Shown in pieces: positions 50,501 through 62,964 of a stretch of 64,000 nt of DNA; the first letter of the stretch is position 1; each line of letters begins with the position of its first letter. Below the pieces are notes generated by a model. It saw only the letters and a program-made list of their open reading frames with translations. It did not search any database and had not been told where the DNA came from. Source of the stretch: Maylandia zebra (taxonomy: Eukaryota; Chordata; Actinopteri; Cichliformes; Cichlidae); NCBI RefSeq assembly GCF_041146795.1, contig NC_135182.1, positions 2,876,501 through 2,940,500 of the forward strand, in the 5' to 3' direction. The position numbers were made by a program, and so were the translations under genes.

Positions 50501-53500
50501 TCAGTAGCTTCATCTACTGCACGGAAGTGTTCAGAACGGCGCTGTGTGTCTAACAGGTGGGTGGTGAGGAGGTGCACGTCCCTGGTGTTCACCCAGGCTG
50601 AGGAGGAGCTGCTGGTGGCGGACAAATCAGGAGATGTGTACGTGTTCTCGGTGGTTGAGCCACAGAAAGAAGGCGAGCTGAAGATGGGCCACCTATCTAT
50701 GCTGCTAGCTCTAGTAAGAAACACCACTATCATTCAGTGCCTTATAAATAAGTCTATCAAAAGAAGTGTTTTGGCTGCTGATTCCTCACGGTGGATAAAC
50801 AAACATGTTAGCAGTATGTGTGTTTTATGTATGCGTTTCCATCAGTCATTTATAGCATGTTGCTCTTGCCTTTAGTGGCAGCTGTCTGACAACATACTGC
50901 ACTGAAATCTGCCGTTGGGTAGTCATCAGTGTATTTTTTATCAGAATGTCTGCTAAAGATGCTCTTGTGCCGTCTTTCAGACAGTGGCGCTGGATGACAA
51001 GTACATCATCACAGCTGACCGTGATGAGAAGATCAGAGTGAGCCATCTCAGGTCTCCATACAACATCCAGTCCTTCTGCCTGGGACATCGTCAGTGAGTG
51101 TGTTAACAGAAAGGGAGAACACTGTCTGTGCACGGTTTCACTGTAGCAGCGTGTAGGTGAGGTTTGCTTCAGTGTTTTTTATGTGTTCTCTCAGGTTTGT
51201 CAGCGCCCTGCAGATCCTGTCAGCACATCCACACTGGCTTCTGTCTGGATCAGGGGTACGTGACATCTAACATGAAGTCTGCGTGTTCTCCCAGTATATG
51301 TATGAGTAGGGCTGGGCGATATGGCCTAAAATTCATATCGTGATATAATTTGAAGCATGTGCAGTAACGATATGTAACGCGATATATTCTCTTCTTCTGT
51401 ATAACGTATTTTCCACACTGTAAGGACTTAAAATCCTTTAATTTTCTCAAAAATCAAGAGTGTTCCTTATGTATGAATTCCGGTTGTGCTTACTGACCTT
51501 GAACAGATTTTGGCTGCAGAAATCTGTTAAAAAATGTTTTAGTACAACTTTGGTAAGCCGCACTGCTTGATGGATTGTCAGAGCATTACGGCTGCCGTAG
51601 TGAGGAGCTTCGTGGAGTAAGCTGGGTCCAAAACTCCGTCCGATTCAGGTCCCAAAGTCAAACAAACACTGAGAGTTAAAAATGGTCTAAATTCTTTCAT
51701 CTTTAATAAAATCATCAGCGTTGCTGCTTTATCGGGTGTAACAATTAAGTTTAACATCCAGGCATCCATGAAAACAGAATTTATTAAATTTCTGTTTTCA
51801 CTTCCTGTTAACTGTAGAAGTTAACAGGAAGTTAGCTCGCTAGTTTACACCTAAACATGACATAGCATGTTCTGACTGAGAGATTTCTGAAACTAATTCA
51901 AACGTACAGCTCTGCTACCACTTCCAACATAAATGAAGACAGAAAACTAAACAGCAGTGGCGTTTGCAGGGTTACTGAAGTTGGACTACCTGCTATATAA
52001 TGATGTGCTACCTGATTGCTAGCGACACAGCTATGTTAGCATAACATTAGCACAGTGAAGCTGGAGGCTGAACGCCAACTTTTTTTCCACTGATAAAAGT
52101 TAACGTGAGGGATTCTGGTGGTCAGGGACAAATGCAGTCGCATAGCAGGATGCTGTACACGGGCCAAACTTCAGTCTGGACAACTAAGATTATTCATCCA
52201 CAATACGAGGTTAGTTATTAATATACTGCAGCAACATGGGAACAGAGTAGCTGCAAGAGAATTCAACATTAATGAATCAATGTTACGGAAGTGGAGGAAG
52301 CGCAGTTTTTGGCTTTCCCCATATTTCAAAAGTGCTTCATCTCTTTGCTGTGACTGTCGGCATAATTTGCAGATGATGATGGTTGTAGCCGCTGCGATGC
52401 TTTCGACCAAAACAGGCGCAGCTTGATGACATCATCAACATGCGCTATGGTGATAGAGCGGTATAGTTAAAATCTCTATCGTTGGCCAAATTTATATCGT
52501 TTCTATCGTATATCGTTTCTATCGCCCACCCCTATGTATGAGTTTTCTCACAGTTTGTCCCACTGTTGTAAAGCATGTCAGGCCATTGTTACCTGTCATG
52601 GGCAGTTCTCCATGAGCTTCACTCTACATCAACATTAAAAAAAAGAGTGGTCATAGAATAGAAGGGTCATAAATGTGTTTTATTGAAACAATGTCTTGTT
52701 TTGTGTCTTTTGACACGCTGTACTCTACTGATGAACAAATCATGTGAATGAGATTGGAAAAAATAACAAGTCAAAACAGCAAAAATGCACATTTGCTGGG
52801 GTTGGATTTTATTGAAGTACTTTGACTGTGCAGTTTGAGTGTCAGTGTGCTTCTTCACCAGGATGGGACGTTGAAGCTGTGGGACTATGAATCTGGTTCT
52901 GAGCTGCAGAGTTTGGACCTCAGACAGCTTGACGAGACCACAAGCTCTGAGGCTGACAAAGACAAGGTATCCAGTGTGTTTCATCCTGTAACACTGAGGC
53001 TACAACACAGGTTCAGCCTAACCTAACCTGTGTGGCTTCTCTAAAGCTGCACGATGTAGCTGGATGGAGAGAAATTGCCTCAGAAGTGTTAAAAATGCAT
53101 AGCATATAAACTAAAGTGTGCAGTGATGTGTGTGACATCTGAGGACTGCATGTGTTTCAGTTCTGTTGGTGATGATTTACACAGGATTTATTAAGTTCAG
53201 CTTCATGAATCATCATTTTCTTTCAAAAAGCTTCCTGTGCACATAAATGTAACCTGCGTTCAAGTCCCGGTGTAAAACTGGGACATCTGGGCTTCCACTC
53301 ATACCTGTATTTTGTATATGGCCATAAAGTGGCCTATAATGATCCTTCTACTAGAAAGCATAGGTTTACATATTACAGACTGTAGACAGTAAACTTTAAA
53401 GATTAATATATGGTTTGAATAACCTGCTGCTACATCCTGAAGTGTTTGGGATTTATATTAAGCTAATATCAATGTTAGCCTGCTTTTATCAGAAAATGGT

Positions 53501-56500
53501 AACCTAATTTCAAAGTGCTATCACACATTACCTGGATTATATCTATATTGAAAATATACACGTACTCTTCCAGTTGAGCCACAGTGATGTTCTGTATAGA
53601 TATGATGTTCCCTCTGCAGCTGTGCACTTTTCCCTGCAGAAAAACGCCCAGCATGTAGAAGCAGCTGAGCCATTTGTTAATCTTTGAACTGTGTAGTGCA
53701 GGGGTAGGCAACTCCAGGCCTCGGGTGCCGGTGTCCTGCAGGTTTTAGATTGCACCCTGGGTTAACACACCTGAATCAAATGATTAGTTCATTACCAGGC
53801 CTCTGGAGAACTTCAGAAATGCTGAGGAGTGATTTAGCCCTTTAAATCAGCTGTGATGGGTCATGGACACATCTAAAACCTGCAGGACACCGGCACTCGA
53901 GGCCTGGAGTTGCCTACCCCTGGTGTAGTGTCTGTAATTGGCAAATCTGTTTTCTAGTAGAGCTTTTTTGTTTATTTAGAGAAAGAAATGTCCACTTTTT
54001 TGGAAAAAGAAAGCAGAAGGCCGAGCTTCACACTGGGACTTGAACACATTTGTGTGGATCTGTGCGAAGCTGGCAGTGTGTCTCACAACCCTACATGGGC
54101 GTGCAAAGTGATCTGTGCGTGTGAGGCGATTCGTCCACTTGCATTTAAGATGTTGTGAGCGAAAGGGAAGTGTGTGTAGTTTTACACATGTGCACGCACA
54201 GACGGCTTTTTCAGAGAAAAATGATCCGATTTATGAAGCTGAACTTGAACTGTGATCACTTTGGGTACACGCATTTGTAAAATTGGTTTGTGTGTGCTCA
54301 AATTGGTTAGTATTTGCATGCAGATTAAAGCACACGCTTGTGAGTCCTTAGACATTACACACAAATCATTGCACACTTCCTAGTTTTTGCTGATGGATCA
54401 TACGGTAGACATTTGTAGCACTTTTCTCTCCGTTTCAGACACAGGTGTCAGTGTAGCACATCACTGAAACCTGTTCAGAGACATCCAAGTCTGAAACATT
54501 TCTTACTTCTTGACAGTTGTCTGTTTGCTGCTGTACAGCTTTAGGAGGCATCTGAACGTTTTTACAGTTAAATCCATGGATCATCATGACAGTTGTCACG
54601 AGGCGTTGGGGAAACTGCTGAAAAAGACCTGTGGATTTATCTCACCAACCAAACATTTTCATATTAGAAATCCTGGGACTGTCGAAACAAGTCGCTTTGT
54701 TAAAAGGCCAAGTAGTCAGAGTGAACCAATCCAACGTATGTTTGTTTGTTTTTTTCATTTCAATGCTCAGGATACAACAGTGTGCCGAATTACCAGCTCG
54801 AGTGACGGTCAGTATGTAGCTGTGCAGTGTGACAGGTGAGTCCCCGTGTGTGACTCTGTTGTTGTTGGACTGTGCACTATATACAACTTTACAAATTTAA
54901 CCAGATGAGCGCCAAATTAAAGGAAAAATGAGTAATGGAACAACAAATACATTTATCATCATGCTCAGTGGCAGGCGGTGGACTATACCTCCCACCCACT
55001 CTGTGACGTGCTGGCCAGTCACAGGAGCACATTCAGTGAGACAGATTACCCATAATGCACCACTGAGCGACACAGGAAATGATTCCTGCCTGTGTCTCTC
55101 TGTACAACTCTTCTATATAATACACAGTGCAGCAGTTTTACCCTTTTGCTCTACAGTAAAATAACAAATGAAGTTTTACAGGTTGGAGTAAAATCTCTTT
55201 CACCTCCGTTATAGTCTTGATATTTATAATTAAGCTATTTGTATATATTACAGCTATTTCTTATATTTTAATAGATTAAATGCTGTGTTGAGATGGATTT
55301 TAAAATCACCCACAATAATTCTTTAATTTAATCTAAGCACTAAATCGGATTTAAAAAAAACCTGAGAAATCTGATAGAAACTCCAAGTAAAGGCCAGATG
55401 GACGTGTGGAGTGGTGCACTGAGCGATTCTGTTTAGGCTTCCGAGGAAGAGGCTGAGGAGTAGCTAGCTTATGTGTGGTAGTTGGTTTAAGCTAGTTATG
55501 TAAGGCTTACCTTTGCTTTAACGATGAAACATTTCTTCTTCACCTCCTACATGATGGCACTATTTAACCATCCAGATCAAAATTACATGTTGCTGTCCTT
55601 ACTTTGAAGGCTGCTATCATGGCTGTATATGTCACTCTGTGAGAGATGCCATTTTCAGGGATTTAAATAAAGCTGCTGGGGAAGAATATGGATCACACTT
55701 CCCCAAAAGTCGTAGTTTCTATGCATGTGTTCGTTTTTTCCTCCATTGATAGATAATCCAAGTAGTCTGGGCTCAAGACAGATGAGGAAATAACAAAACA
55801 TTTTGTCCTGCAGTACCACCGACTGTGGTACTGTGGTCACAATGGAGTAATGTTTTGCCCACCAGGGTCAGTCACAAGACTGAAAACTAAACACAAGCAC
55901 TTTGTGTGTTGTGAGAAGTGCAGCAAAGTCCAGCTCTTTACCTTTACTTTCTTTGTTTATAACGATTTCTCCAAACATTAGATCAAACATTCTTCACCTT
56001 TAGTTTTGTTATCAGAATCAGTTGCACTCTCCATCCTGCTGACAGTCCTGGGACCCACTGTCTATGTTTAGCTGCCAGCTCCCACCTACAGCAACTTTAA
56101 ACCCATCCTGTGCATTCGCGCAGGGCACCAATGTGAATTGCACTATCAAATAAGACGTTATGTAAAAGTGTTTAATTAAATGGGCTACACACGTAAGCTA
56201 CATAAAACACTGCTGTGCTTTGTAACAGGAAATGTTACTGCAGAGCCAACACCAAGCACTTCAAATCAAATCACTTTGATTGTCACATCACATGTGCAGG
56301 TACACTGGTACAGTACATGTGAGTGAAATTCTTGTGCGAGCTTCACAAGCAACAGACGTGTGCAAAAATACAATAACATAAAAACAAGCAAAATATAAGA
56401 ATGGCCGCCTTTCTACACAGCTACACATTAGTTCTGATTCGATCTCGTTTCTAAACATTGACAAAAAGTGTCAGTATATTTCATCACAGTTTCTATCCTT

Positions 56501-58942
56501 GTGCTTTACTTTTTATTTAGTTAGCATCTGGCTTTTGTCAGGAAAAAATGTGGTCTACAGAGACTAAGCCAAGTCTCTGTAGTAGTTAATCCAGTTTCAG
56601 AATTAAAGCTAGAGTCTTACGGAGGGGTCCCACTGATGATTTGCTTGCGCCCCGTGTGTTCTCAGCGTGCCCATACTCCAGCTTTTCACACTGACTCAGA
56701 AGGGCAAGGAGAAGCTTGTGCCACACAGCAGGATCTCCCTGCCCTGCTGTCCCCTGGACGTGAACTTTGACCCCGAAGGACGACTGTGGGTGCTGATGGA
56801 CTCTAGTGATGCACCACTTCAAATCTACTCACTGACACACAGCTCCTGGGAGGTACAATGCCATAATTCATAATGAATATATGTAGAGAAGAAACTGCAC
56901 TCAGATATTTTCAGATGATTGGAGTCTCTGTATTGGTTACATTCATACACTGGATACACAAGATTGGAGACTGGACACATCCAGGGTCCATATTGGATAT
57001 ATGACAATAGTTTTAAGTATTGAAAACGAGTTTGTTCTTTGTGATACACTAACTCTGATGAAACACAGGCTCAGCGAATCAGATCCTATGACATGGGGCA
57101 GTACAGCTGTACCTTTATGGTTGCCATGGTATTGTTCTCTCTTCCAGGGATGTTGGCCAGTGTTTCAGTGTATATAGTCATAAATATAGTCTGCTGCTAT
57201 CGTTTAATTCCCTGTTTAATTCTCTCCCATAAATGTGTATGGGTGTGTTGACTCTGGCTGACGTGTCTGCTCTCTGGGTCTCTCTAGTGTGTTGTTCATG
57301 TACCTGAACTTAACAGAGTGACTAAAGCCTTCAGGCCACACTGGGAGACACTTGAAGGTGAGTTTAATTCAGTTTTATTTATTTAGCGCCAAATCACAAC
57401 ACAAATCGCCTGAAGGTGCTTTATATTGTTAAAGACCCTACAGTAATAGAAAGAAACCCCAACAGTCAGACTGAGCAAACGATTTGGCGACGGTAGGAAG
57501 GAAAAACTCCCTTTTAGCAGGAAGAAACCTCCGGCAGACCCTGGGTCAGGGAGGGGCGGGTCCATCTGCTGCGACCATTTTAGGGTGAAGGGCGGAAGAC
57601 AAAAAGACACGCAGTGCAGGAGAGCCACAGTTTAATAATAGCTAATGATTACATGCAGAGAGGTGTATGAACACACGTGGTGAGTGAAGAAACATTCAGT
57701 GCATCATCCCCCGGCAGCCTACACCTGTCGCAGCATAACTAAGAGAGGATTCAGGGTCACCTGGTCCAGCCCTAACTATATGCTTTAGCAAAAAGGAAAG
57801 TTTGAAGCCTAATCTTAAAAGTAGAGATAGTGTCTGTCTCCTGAATCCAAACTGGAAGCTGGTTCCACAGAAGAGGGGCCTGAAAACTGAAGGCTCTGCC
57901 TCCCATTCTACTTTTAAATACTCTAGGAACAACAAGTAGGCCTGCAGAGCGAGAGCGAAGTGCTCTAATAGAGTGATATGGTACTACAAGGTCATTAAGA
58001 TAAGATGGGGCCTGATTATTTAAGACCTTGTATGTGAGGAGCAGGATTTTGAATTCTGGATTTAACAGGAAGCCAAAACAGGAGAAATCTGCTCTCTCTT
58101 TCTAGTCCCTGTCAGGACTCTTGCTGCAGCATTTTGGATTAGCTGAAGGCTTTTCAGGGAGTTTTTAGGACTTCCTGATAATAATGAATTACAGTCGTCC
58201 AGCCTGGAAGTAATAAATGCATGAACTAGTTTTTCAGCGTCACTCTGAGACAGGATATTTCTAACTTTAGAGATGTTGCACAAATGGAAGAACGCAGTCT
58301 TACATATTTGTTTAATATGTGCGTTGAAGGACATGTCCTGGTCAAAAAGGACTCCAAGGTTCCTCAAAGGCAAAACAACCCAGAGTAAACATCTGGCTGG
58401 TACCATATTTCTAAGATTTTTAGGCAATTTGCAAATTGCCTAAAATTTGCAAATTATTGATGAAGAAACTGACCTCCCAGCCCATTGTTCATTCAGTGGG
58501 CCGGTTCCAGTCATTGTGCAAATGTACTGTTTATAAAGTTGGAAACCTTCAGTCAGCTGAGACTGAAGACGTCACCTGGATGAGTGACAATATGTTTCTC
58601 CTGCTGAAAACGCTACGTTGGGTTGAACAGAATCAACCTTTTGGGATTTCCTTACCTGGATGATTGAGCCTGCATCAGGACATCTGTCTGTATTATTATA
58701 TTTTTCATATACTGACGCAGACATATACTTACTGTACCTTCTCTTAAATACCAGCCTCCTTAAGGACTAATAACCGGTTTGAGCAGCTGCACAAGGTGAC
58801 CTTTGACAATGTGGCGGTGTACCTCCAGAGGAAACAACAAAGGCTGGAGGAGCAGCACCTGAAGAGGAGCGGGGGTCAAAGAGCAAAGGGCAACAAGAGG
58901 GTCAAGAAGGAAACTGAGTCGGTGACTCAGCCATTTGCCTGA
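47512..58942 (+). CDS. wdr4: tRNA (guanine-N7)-methyltransferase non-catalytic subunit WDR4, complete gene
   Basis: WDR4 is the WD40 partner of METTL1. The heterodimer makes m7G46 in the variable loop of tRNAs. Exons: 47512-47594, 50079-50147, 50327-50473, 50557-50713, 50981-51093, 51195-51255, 52862-52966, 54771-54835, 56666-56852, 57288-57357, 58755-58942. Phases match at every junction. They total 1245 nt (414 aa, human ~412). Landmarks: FDCSTAEKK in exon 2, [12 protein letters not shown] in exon 3, [13 protein letters not shown] in exon 4, [12 protein letters not shown] in exon 5, LLSGSG plus [12 protein letters not shown] across exons 6-7, and a basic coiled tail [19 protein letters not shown] in exon 11. 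Exons 1-4 lie in duplication unit 2, the rest in single-copy DNA. Introns 1, 6, 7 and 10 carry transposons. Confidence 0.96.
48448..49811. mobile_element. Rex3-like LINE with 5' inversion (unit 2)
   Basis: A copy of 33782-35145, including the inverted 5' part and the 13-bp target duplications (48435-48447, 49812-49824). Because its flanks are duplicated too, it was inserted before the tandem duplication. Confidence 0.88.
51307..52534. mobile_element. hAT-type element in wdr4 intron 6
   Basis: The ends TAGGGCTGGGCGATATGGCC and (reversed) TAGGGGTGGGCGATAGAAAC are inverted repeats. An exact 8-bp duplication TGTATGAG flanks it (51299-51306, 52535-52542). Subterminal CGATAT motifs recur at both ends. 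No hAT transposase is present. A plus-strand frame at 52118-52426 contains a helix-turn-helix-like stretch, [20 protein letters not shown], which is not a hAT domain. Confidence 0.87.
53699..53922. mobile_element. Short hAT-type MITE in wdr4 intron 7
   Basis: A 224-bp element with near-perfect inverted ends: CAGGGGTAGGCAACTCCAGG and its reverse complement. An exact 8-bp target duplication GTGTAGTG flanks it (53691-53698, 53923-53930). It has no coding capacity. Confidence 0.92.
54836..56665 (+). other. wdr4 intron 8
   Basis: No exon or complete element is seen. The stretch 56262-56400 (CTTTGATTGTCACATCACAT, then GTGAGTGAAATTCTTGTG) resembles a dispersed fish repeat tail. I assign no class. 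Confidence 0.45.
57362..58436 (-). mobile_element. 5'-truncated L2-like LINE in wdr4 intron 10
   Basis: In minus orientation, the end of ORF2 (58427-58062) encodes the domain after the RT palm: [20 protein letters not shown], then [19 protein letters not shown] and [13 protein letters not shown]. These are standard for the L2 clade. The 3' part shares the tail found at 16290-16580. Most of the element upstream is missing. It lies antisense in the intron. Confidence 0.88.
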
Positions 58943-59083
58943 AGACACTTGAAGAACATTTATTTCCTTGTTTTGATGCATTGATAAAATGTGTGAGCTT
59001 CACCACACAGGCCCGATGAGGGGTTCTTATGTTTGACTCAAATTTCTCTTATTTTTAAAGAAGAATGTTGTAGAAACATTATC

Positions 59084-59089
59084 ATTAAA
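59084..59089 (+). terminator. Candidate wdr4 polyadenylation signal
   Basis: ATTAAA about 142 nt after the wdr4 stop codon on the coding strand. Confidence 0.5.
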
Positions 59090-60203
59090 GTCTGCCCTAT
59101 GTTTCCACCATCACCAGTGAAGGAAACATGCTGTTCACGGAACCATATGCACTCACACTGTCTTCGGGTTAGAGTTGCTCTCTGTTCACATTTCTGATTG
59201 CATGCGATTGCAGTGTGTGTTAGCAGCAGCTGAGGAAGTGACTACTAAACTTCCTCAGAGTTTTTCCAGAGCAGGATTCTGACGTGTAGGAAAAGCTGAG
59301 TGAGTTATGAGAATGAATGAAACAGGAAAATGTGTTCCACAGCTTAAAAAGAATATGAGACTAGGATTTAATTAAACACTCTGGGCTTCACAGCCTCTCA
59401 GCAATAAATTGAAGTAATCATTTTCTCAATGACTGTTTCATATAATTGTGAAGGAAATTGGGCCTCTTCTGTTTTACATGGTTTATGCATAGCTGTCCTG
59501 ACACTGTAGGGTTGAGGCCTGGAGTTTGAGTTACTGCAACACCACCTTTCCCAGGTCAGGCGGCGAGAAAAGAAGCTCACATCATTACCTGTGCACCACA
59601 GTGCAGACAGCTGCTGAGATGCTTTTTGCTCTTGTGCTGTGTGTGTTTTGGGTTTTTTTTGGTCAAATAATTTATTCTCTATCACATCGAGACTCTCTCT
59701 CCACTCCGTTACATATTCCATATGTACAGGGAATGATCCCCATTGGTTGGATGTGTAGATACTTCTTTAAGACACTCTGCCTAGCCTGCCCACTCCCCAC
59801 AGCACACGTATAAAGCAGCTGCGCAGACATGAAACCACCTGTGCAGTGTGTCCGTGTACTTCATGTACATGTACATAAGACTTAAATCAACTCAGAGTGG
59901 ATGGTTAGTTATGTGTGTGTGTGTATATATTTAGATTATACGGGACCTCATATGGGTATTCTGCTATTGATACATCATTACGTTTACATATCCACTGGTA
60001 CGTAGCCCACATGTATTATCACAGCAGGGCTGCTGTAAATCAAATGAGCTGATGTCAGTACTTCACAGTTGGTCAGAAAGATTCGTCACATTCCCAGGGC
60101 TTCATCACACCATCAAAGGTACCCACACTGTCACCACACCCCCCACAGACTTGTGTTGTACCACACATTGTACAACACAAGATATGATCGATGTGATAGA
60201 CCT
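59090..60203. other. Intergenic DNA after wdr4
   Basis: I see no supported gene, RNA or bounded repeat between the wdr4 3' end and the Harbinger element. Confidence 0.5.
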
Positions 60204-60410
60204 GGGCCCTGTTTCAGGAAGCCGGTTTAGAAAACTCAGAGTGAAAAACGATACGCAGGGTTGAGTAACCCCGAACTGTCCAACTCGGAATATTCGGTTT
60301 CAGAAAGGCTGATAACAATTAGTTCAGTCAACTGCTTTAACCCCAAGTGAAGCGCGCGGACGAGGGTACATAAAGCCCTGATAAGCGGAGCACAGATTAA
60401 GCGAGTCACC

Positions 60411-61121
60411 ATGGAGACGGAGGGAAAGAAGGCGCGGTCAATGTATCTTACAGCGCTTGAGGCCGAAATTCTGATGGCAGCATATGCCGATAACATGCAA
60501 ATTCCGCGGAAAAAAGTAAAGTTAGCCACAGCTGCAAAAGAAAGTGAGCATGCATGGCAAAACATAGCCGACAGAGTCAATGCGTGAGTGTTAATATAAA
60601 CATTGATCGAGGGATTTCCACCCATTTAACACGTTATTTTATCATATGTTATTTTATTTGTTATTTTATACATTTTATTTTGTGACGTGATGTGAGCGCA
60701 GGTGCAACCCAACAGGCCCCAAACGTTCCTGGCAGCAAGTAAAAATGAAATATAAAAATATAGTCCAAACAGGTAAGGTGTAATTGTATTATGAGCCATA
60801 GTGCTTGGTCTGTTTGTCCCATGTAAATCAATTGCAGTTAGAGGCTACATTAATTTCCTTTCTGTAAGCACTTATTGAAATTATCTGAGCACATTACAAG
60901 TACATATTTGCTTACTCTGTATGCTCAAATGTGACCCGTTATAGCCAACAGAAAAAAAGCGGAGGCCCGAAAAACAGGTGGGGGTCCTCCACCACCACCA
61001 CTCACAGAGGCTGAGCAGTTGGCCCTCAGCCAAAACAGTGGGCGCCCTGTGGCCGAAGGCATCTCTGCGGGGACATCCTCTGAGTCAATAACCCCGCAAG
61101 ACACAAGTGCCTACATAGGGG
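60411..61121 (+). CDS. Harbinger Myb/SANT-like accessory protein (5' exons)
   Basis: In this superfamily the Myb-like protein binds transposon DNA and helps bring in the transposase. Exons seen: 60411-60583, 60702-60772 and about 60945-61121, with GT-AG borders and matching phases. The product starts METEGKKARSMYLTALEAEI, then has helices with WQNIADRVNA and CNPTGPKRSWQQVKMKYKNI. A basic NRKKAEARK stretch and a Pro-rich segment follow. This is the trihelix/Myb-SANT pattern. Likely further exons lie at 61385-61446 (VDGGGVLHLVQPP) and 61516-61578 (ENNEETLTAVTEEE). The end of the protein is not fixed. Confidence 0.82.
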
Positions 61122-61682
61122 GTGAATTCAAAATAATACATGATGTGCATACATCCTTTCTTCACAGTCACCTTTGCAGTGCTGCTCATTCATTTGATAA
61201 ACTCTTTACCATAATGGATTATTTTGTAGTGAAGTTATTTTCCGACTGATTTTGCCTTCCCTCAGTCTTGGTTGTCTTTGAGAGCATAATGACAATGAAG
61301 TGTAAGGTGATTGGTATGTTTGTTAATTGCCATTTGGTCCCTTGTAAGTCATAAGTGACCTGTATAAACCTCATATTCTATCAGTTGATGGTGGTGGTGT
61401 ACTGCATCTGGTGCAGCCTCCTGTTGAGCCAGACCAACATGCAGTTGTGAGTAATACTCCACAGATTATATGAGTTTACAGTAGAACAGCAATGTTGTCT
61501 ATTTATTTACTACAGGAAAATAATGAAGAAACATTGACAGCTGTTACAGAGGAGGAAGCAACAGAGACACTTTATGAGGTTTACATCTTTTAATACTTTG
61601 TGTACAGGAAACACAGGCGACCAATAAAGCCAGTTGAACAAAAAATCTGTTTATTCTTCTTTCAACATGTTGAGGTGATGGG

Positions 61683-62964
61683 TCAAAAGAAATGATTGTG
61701 ACATATGGTGTCTCTGACTGCTCTTCCATCTTGTATGTCCGTGGGAGGGTCAGGATGTTCATGGTTTGGATCACTGCTGATGTTTGGTTCAGAAGGACAG
61801 TGTTCTCCTCTAATTGTGGCAATGTTGTGAAGAATCACACATGCCACAATAATGTCACATGCCCTTTCTGGGGTGACCCTGAGTCTTTGCAGGCACTGGA
61901 ACCGGGCCTTAAGCATTCCGATAGTCATTTCAATTCTGGCTCTTGTCCTGCAATTAGCCAGATTATATCGCTGCTGTGGGCCCGGTTCAGGGTCAGAGTA
62001 AGGGGTAAGCAAATAGGGTAAACATGGATACCCCCTATCACCAAGCAAGTAGCCAGTGAACTCTCCTAAGACAGAAGGGTACACTTCAGTTCAAATGTCC
62101 CTGAAGCAATTGGTCTTTATATATTTTAAAGTATTCTCAACTCACCATGTCCAAATTTTGTGCTCAGTGTACATTCACGGAATATTTGTGAGTCATGGAC
62201 AGAGTCTGGCCACTTGGCTTCCACATTTGTGATAATGTTGGCAGCATCACATATGATCTTCACAGTGCAGAGAACACAAATTAGCATCCATTACTATGAT
62301 GAAATAATTTGTTAGTTTGACATGCTACAGGGAACTATGTACCTGTACATTAATGCTGTGGAAAGACTTCCTGTTCACATAGTCTCCTTCATTTACTGAA
62401 GGAGCAATGATTGGAATGTGAGTGCCATCTGTATAGCCAATCACGCCTGGGAACCCTGAAAATAAATGTAATATTTAAGTAGTAGTTCAAGTATCACCAC
62501 ATCATAAATTAAGTTTTGGTCATCCTGATACCTACAACTTTGTGGCATCCCTCTTTGATAAATCTTGTGGGTCTGTGACCGGGGAACACCACAAACGAGT
62601 ACAGGAGACGTTTCAGTGCAACTGTAACATTCCTGACTGCCCGACAGACGGTAGCCTTGGAAACGTGCTCAGCGTCACCAATATTATACAGAAAGCTCCC
62701 GTTTGCAAAAAACCGAAGTGCAATACAAATAATATGCAATGAACTGAGAGCATGTCCACGATGTGTCACATGCGTAATATATGGCCTGAGGATGTTATCC
62801 AAATAAATTATAGATTGTGCTGAGAAACGGTAACGTTCACACAGAAAATCATCAGGAAATGATAAAATGTCCAAACGCGCTCTAATCACTCTCTCCCGGC
62901 GGAGAGCTCTGCGGAGAATTTGGGCTTCACGATCTACTGGCTCTTCAAGGAAGGGACACGCCAT
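61683..62964 (-). CDS. PIF/Harbinger (HARBI1-like) transposase, intact frame
   Basis: A DDE nuclease that would cut and move this element. Minus-strand exons are 62964-62532, 62455-62343, 62257-62146 and 62065-61683. Phases agree and total 1041 nt (346 aa), close to the ~349 aa of human HARBI1. The N-terminal region has a helix-turn-helix-like segment ([20 protein letters not shown]). Catalytic candidates are D154 in [10 protein letters not shown]204 in [11 protein letters not shown] or D229 in LLGDRGYP, and E265 in [16 protein letters not shown] see no stop or frameshift. The start is the ATG before ACPFLEEP; the reading frame extends slightly upstream without another ATG. Confidence 0.9.

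Larger units (their letters stand above)
36268..50933. repeat. Tandem duplication, unit 2 (14,666 bp)
   Basis: A direct repeat of 21602-36267 with no net length change. I found one substitution, C at 43936 against T at 29270, within an ATC run. The junction reads GTCATCAGTGTAT (wdr4 intron 4 side) into TCTTCCATTTTTAAC (MITE side), with a single shared T. The hairpin, the truncated MITE end (41649-41796), the Ala-Glu repeat (37841-38041) and the intergenic region recur at +14,666. Confidence 0.98.
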
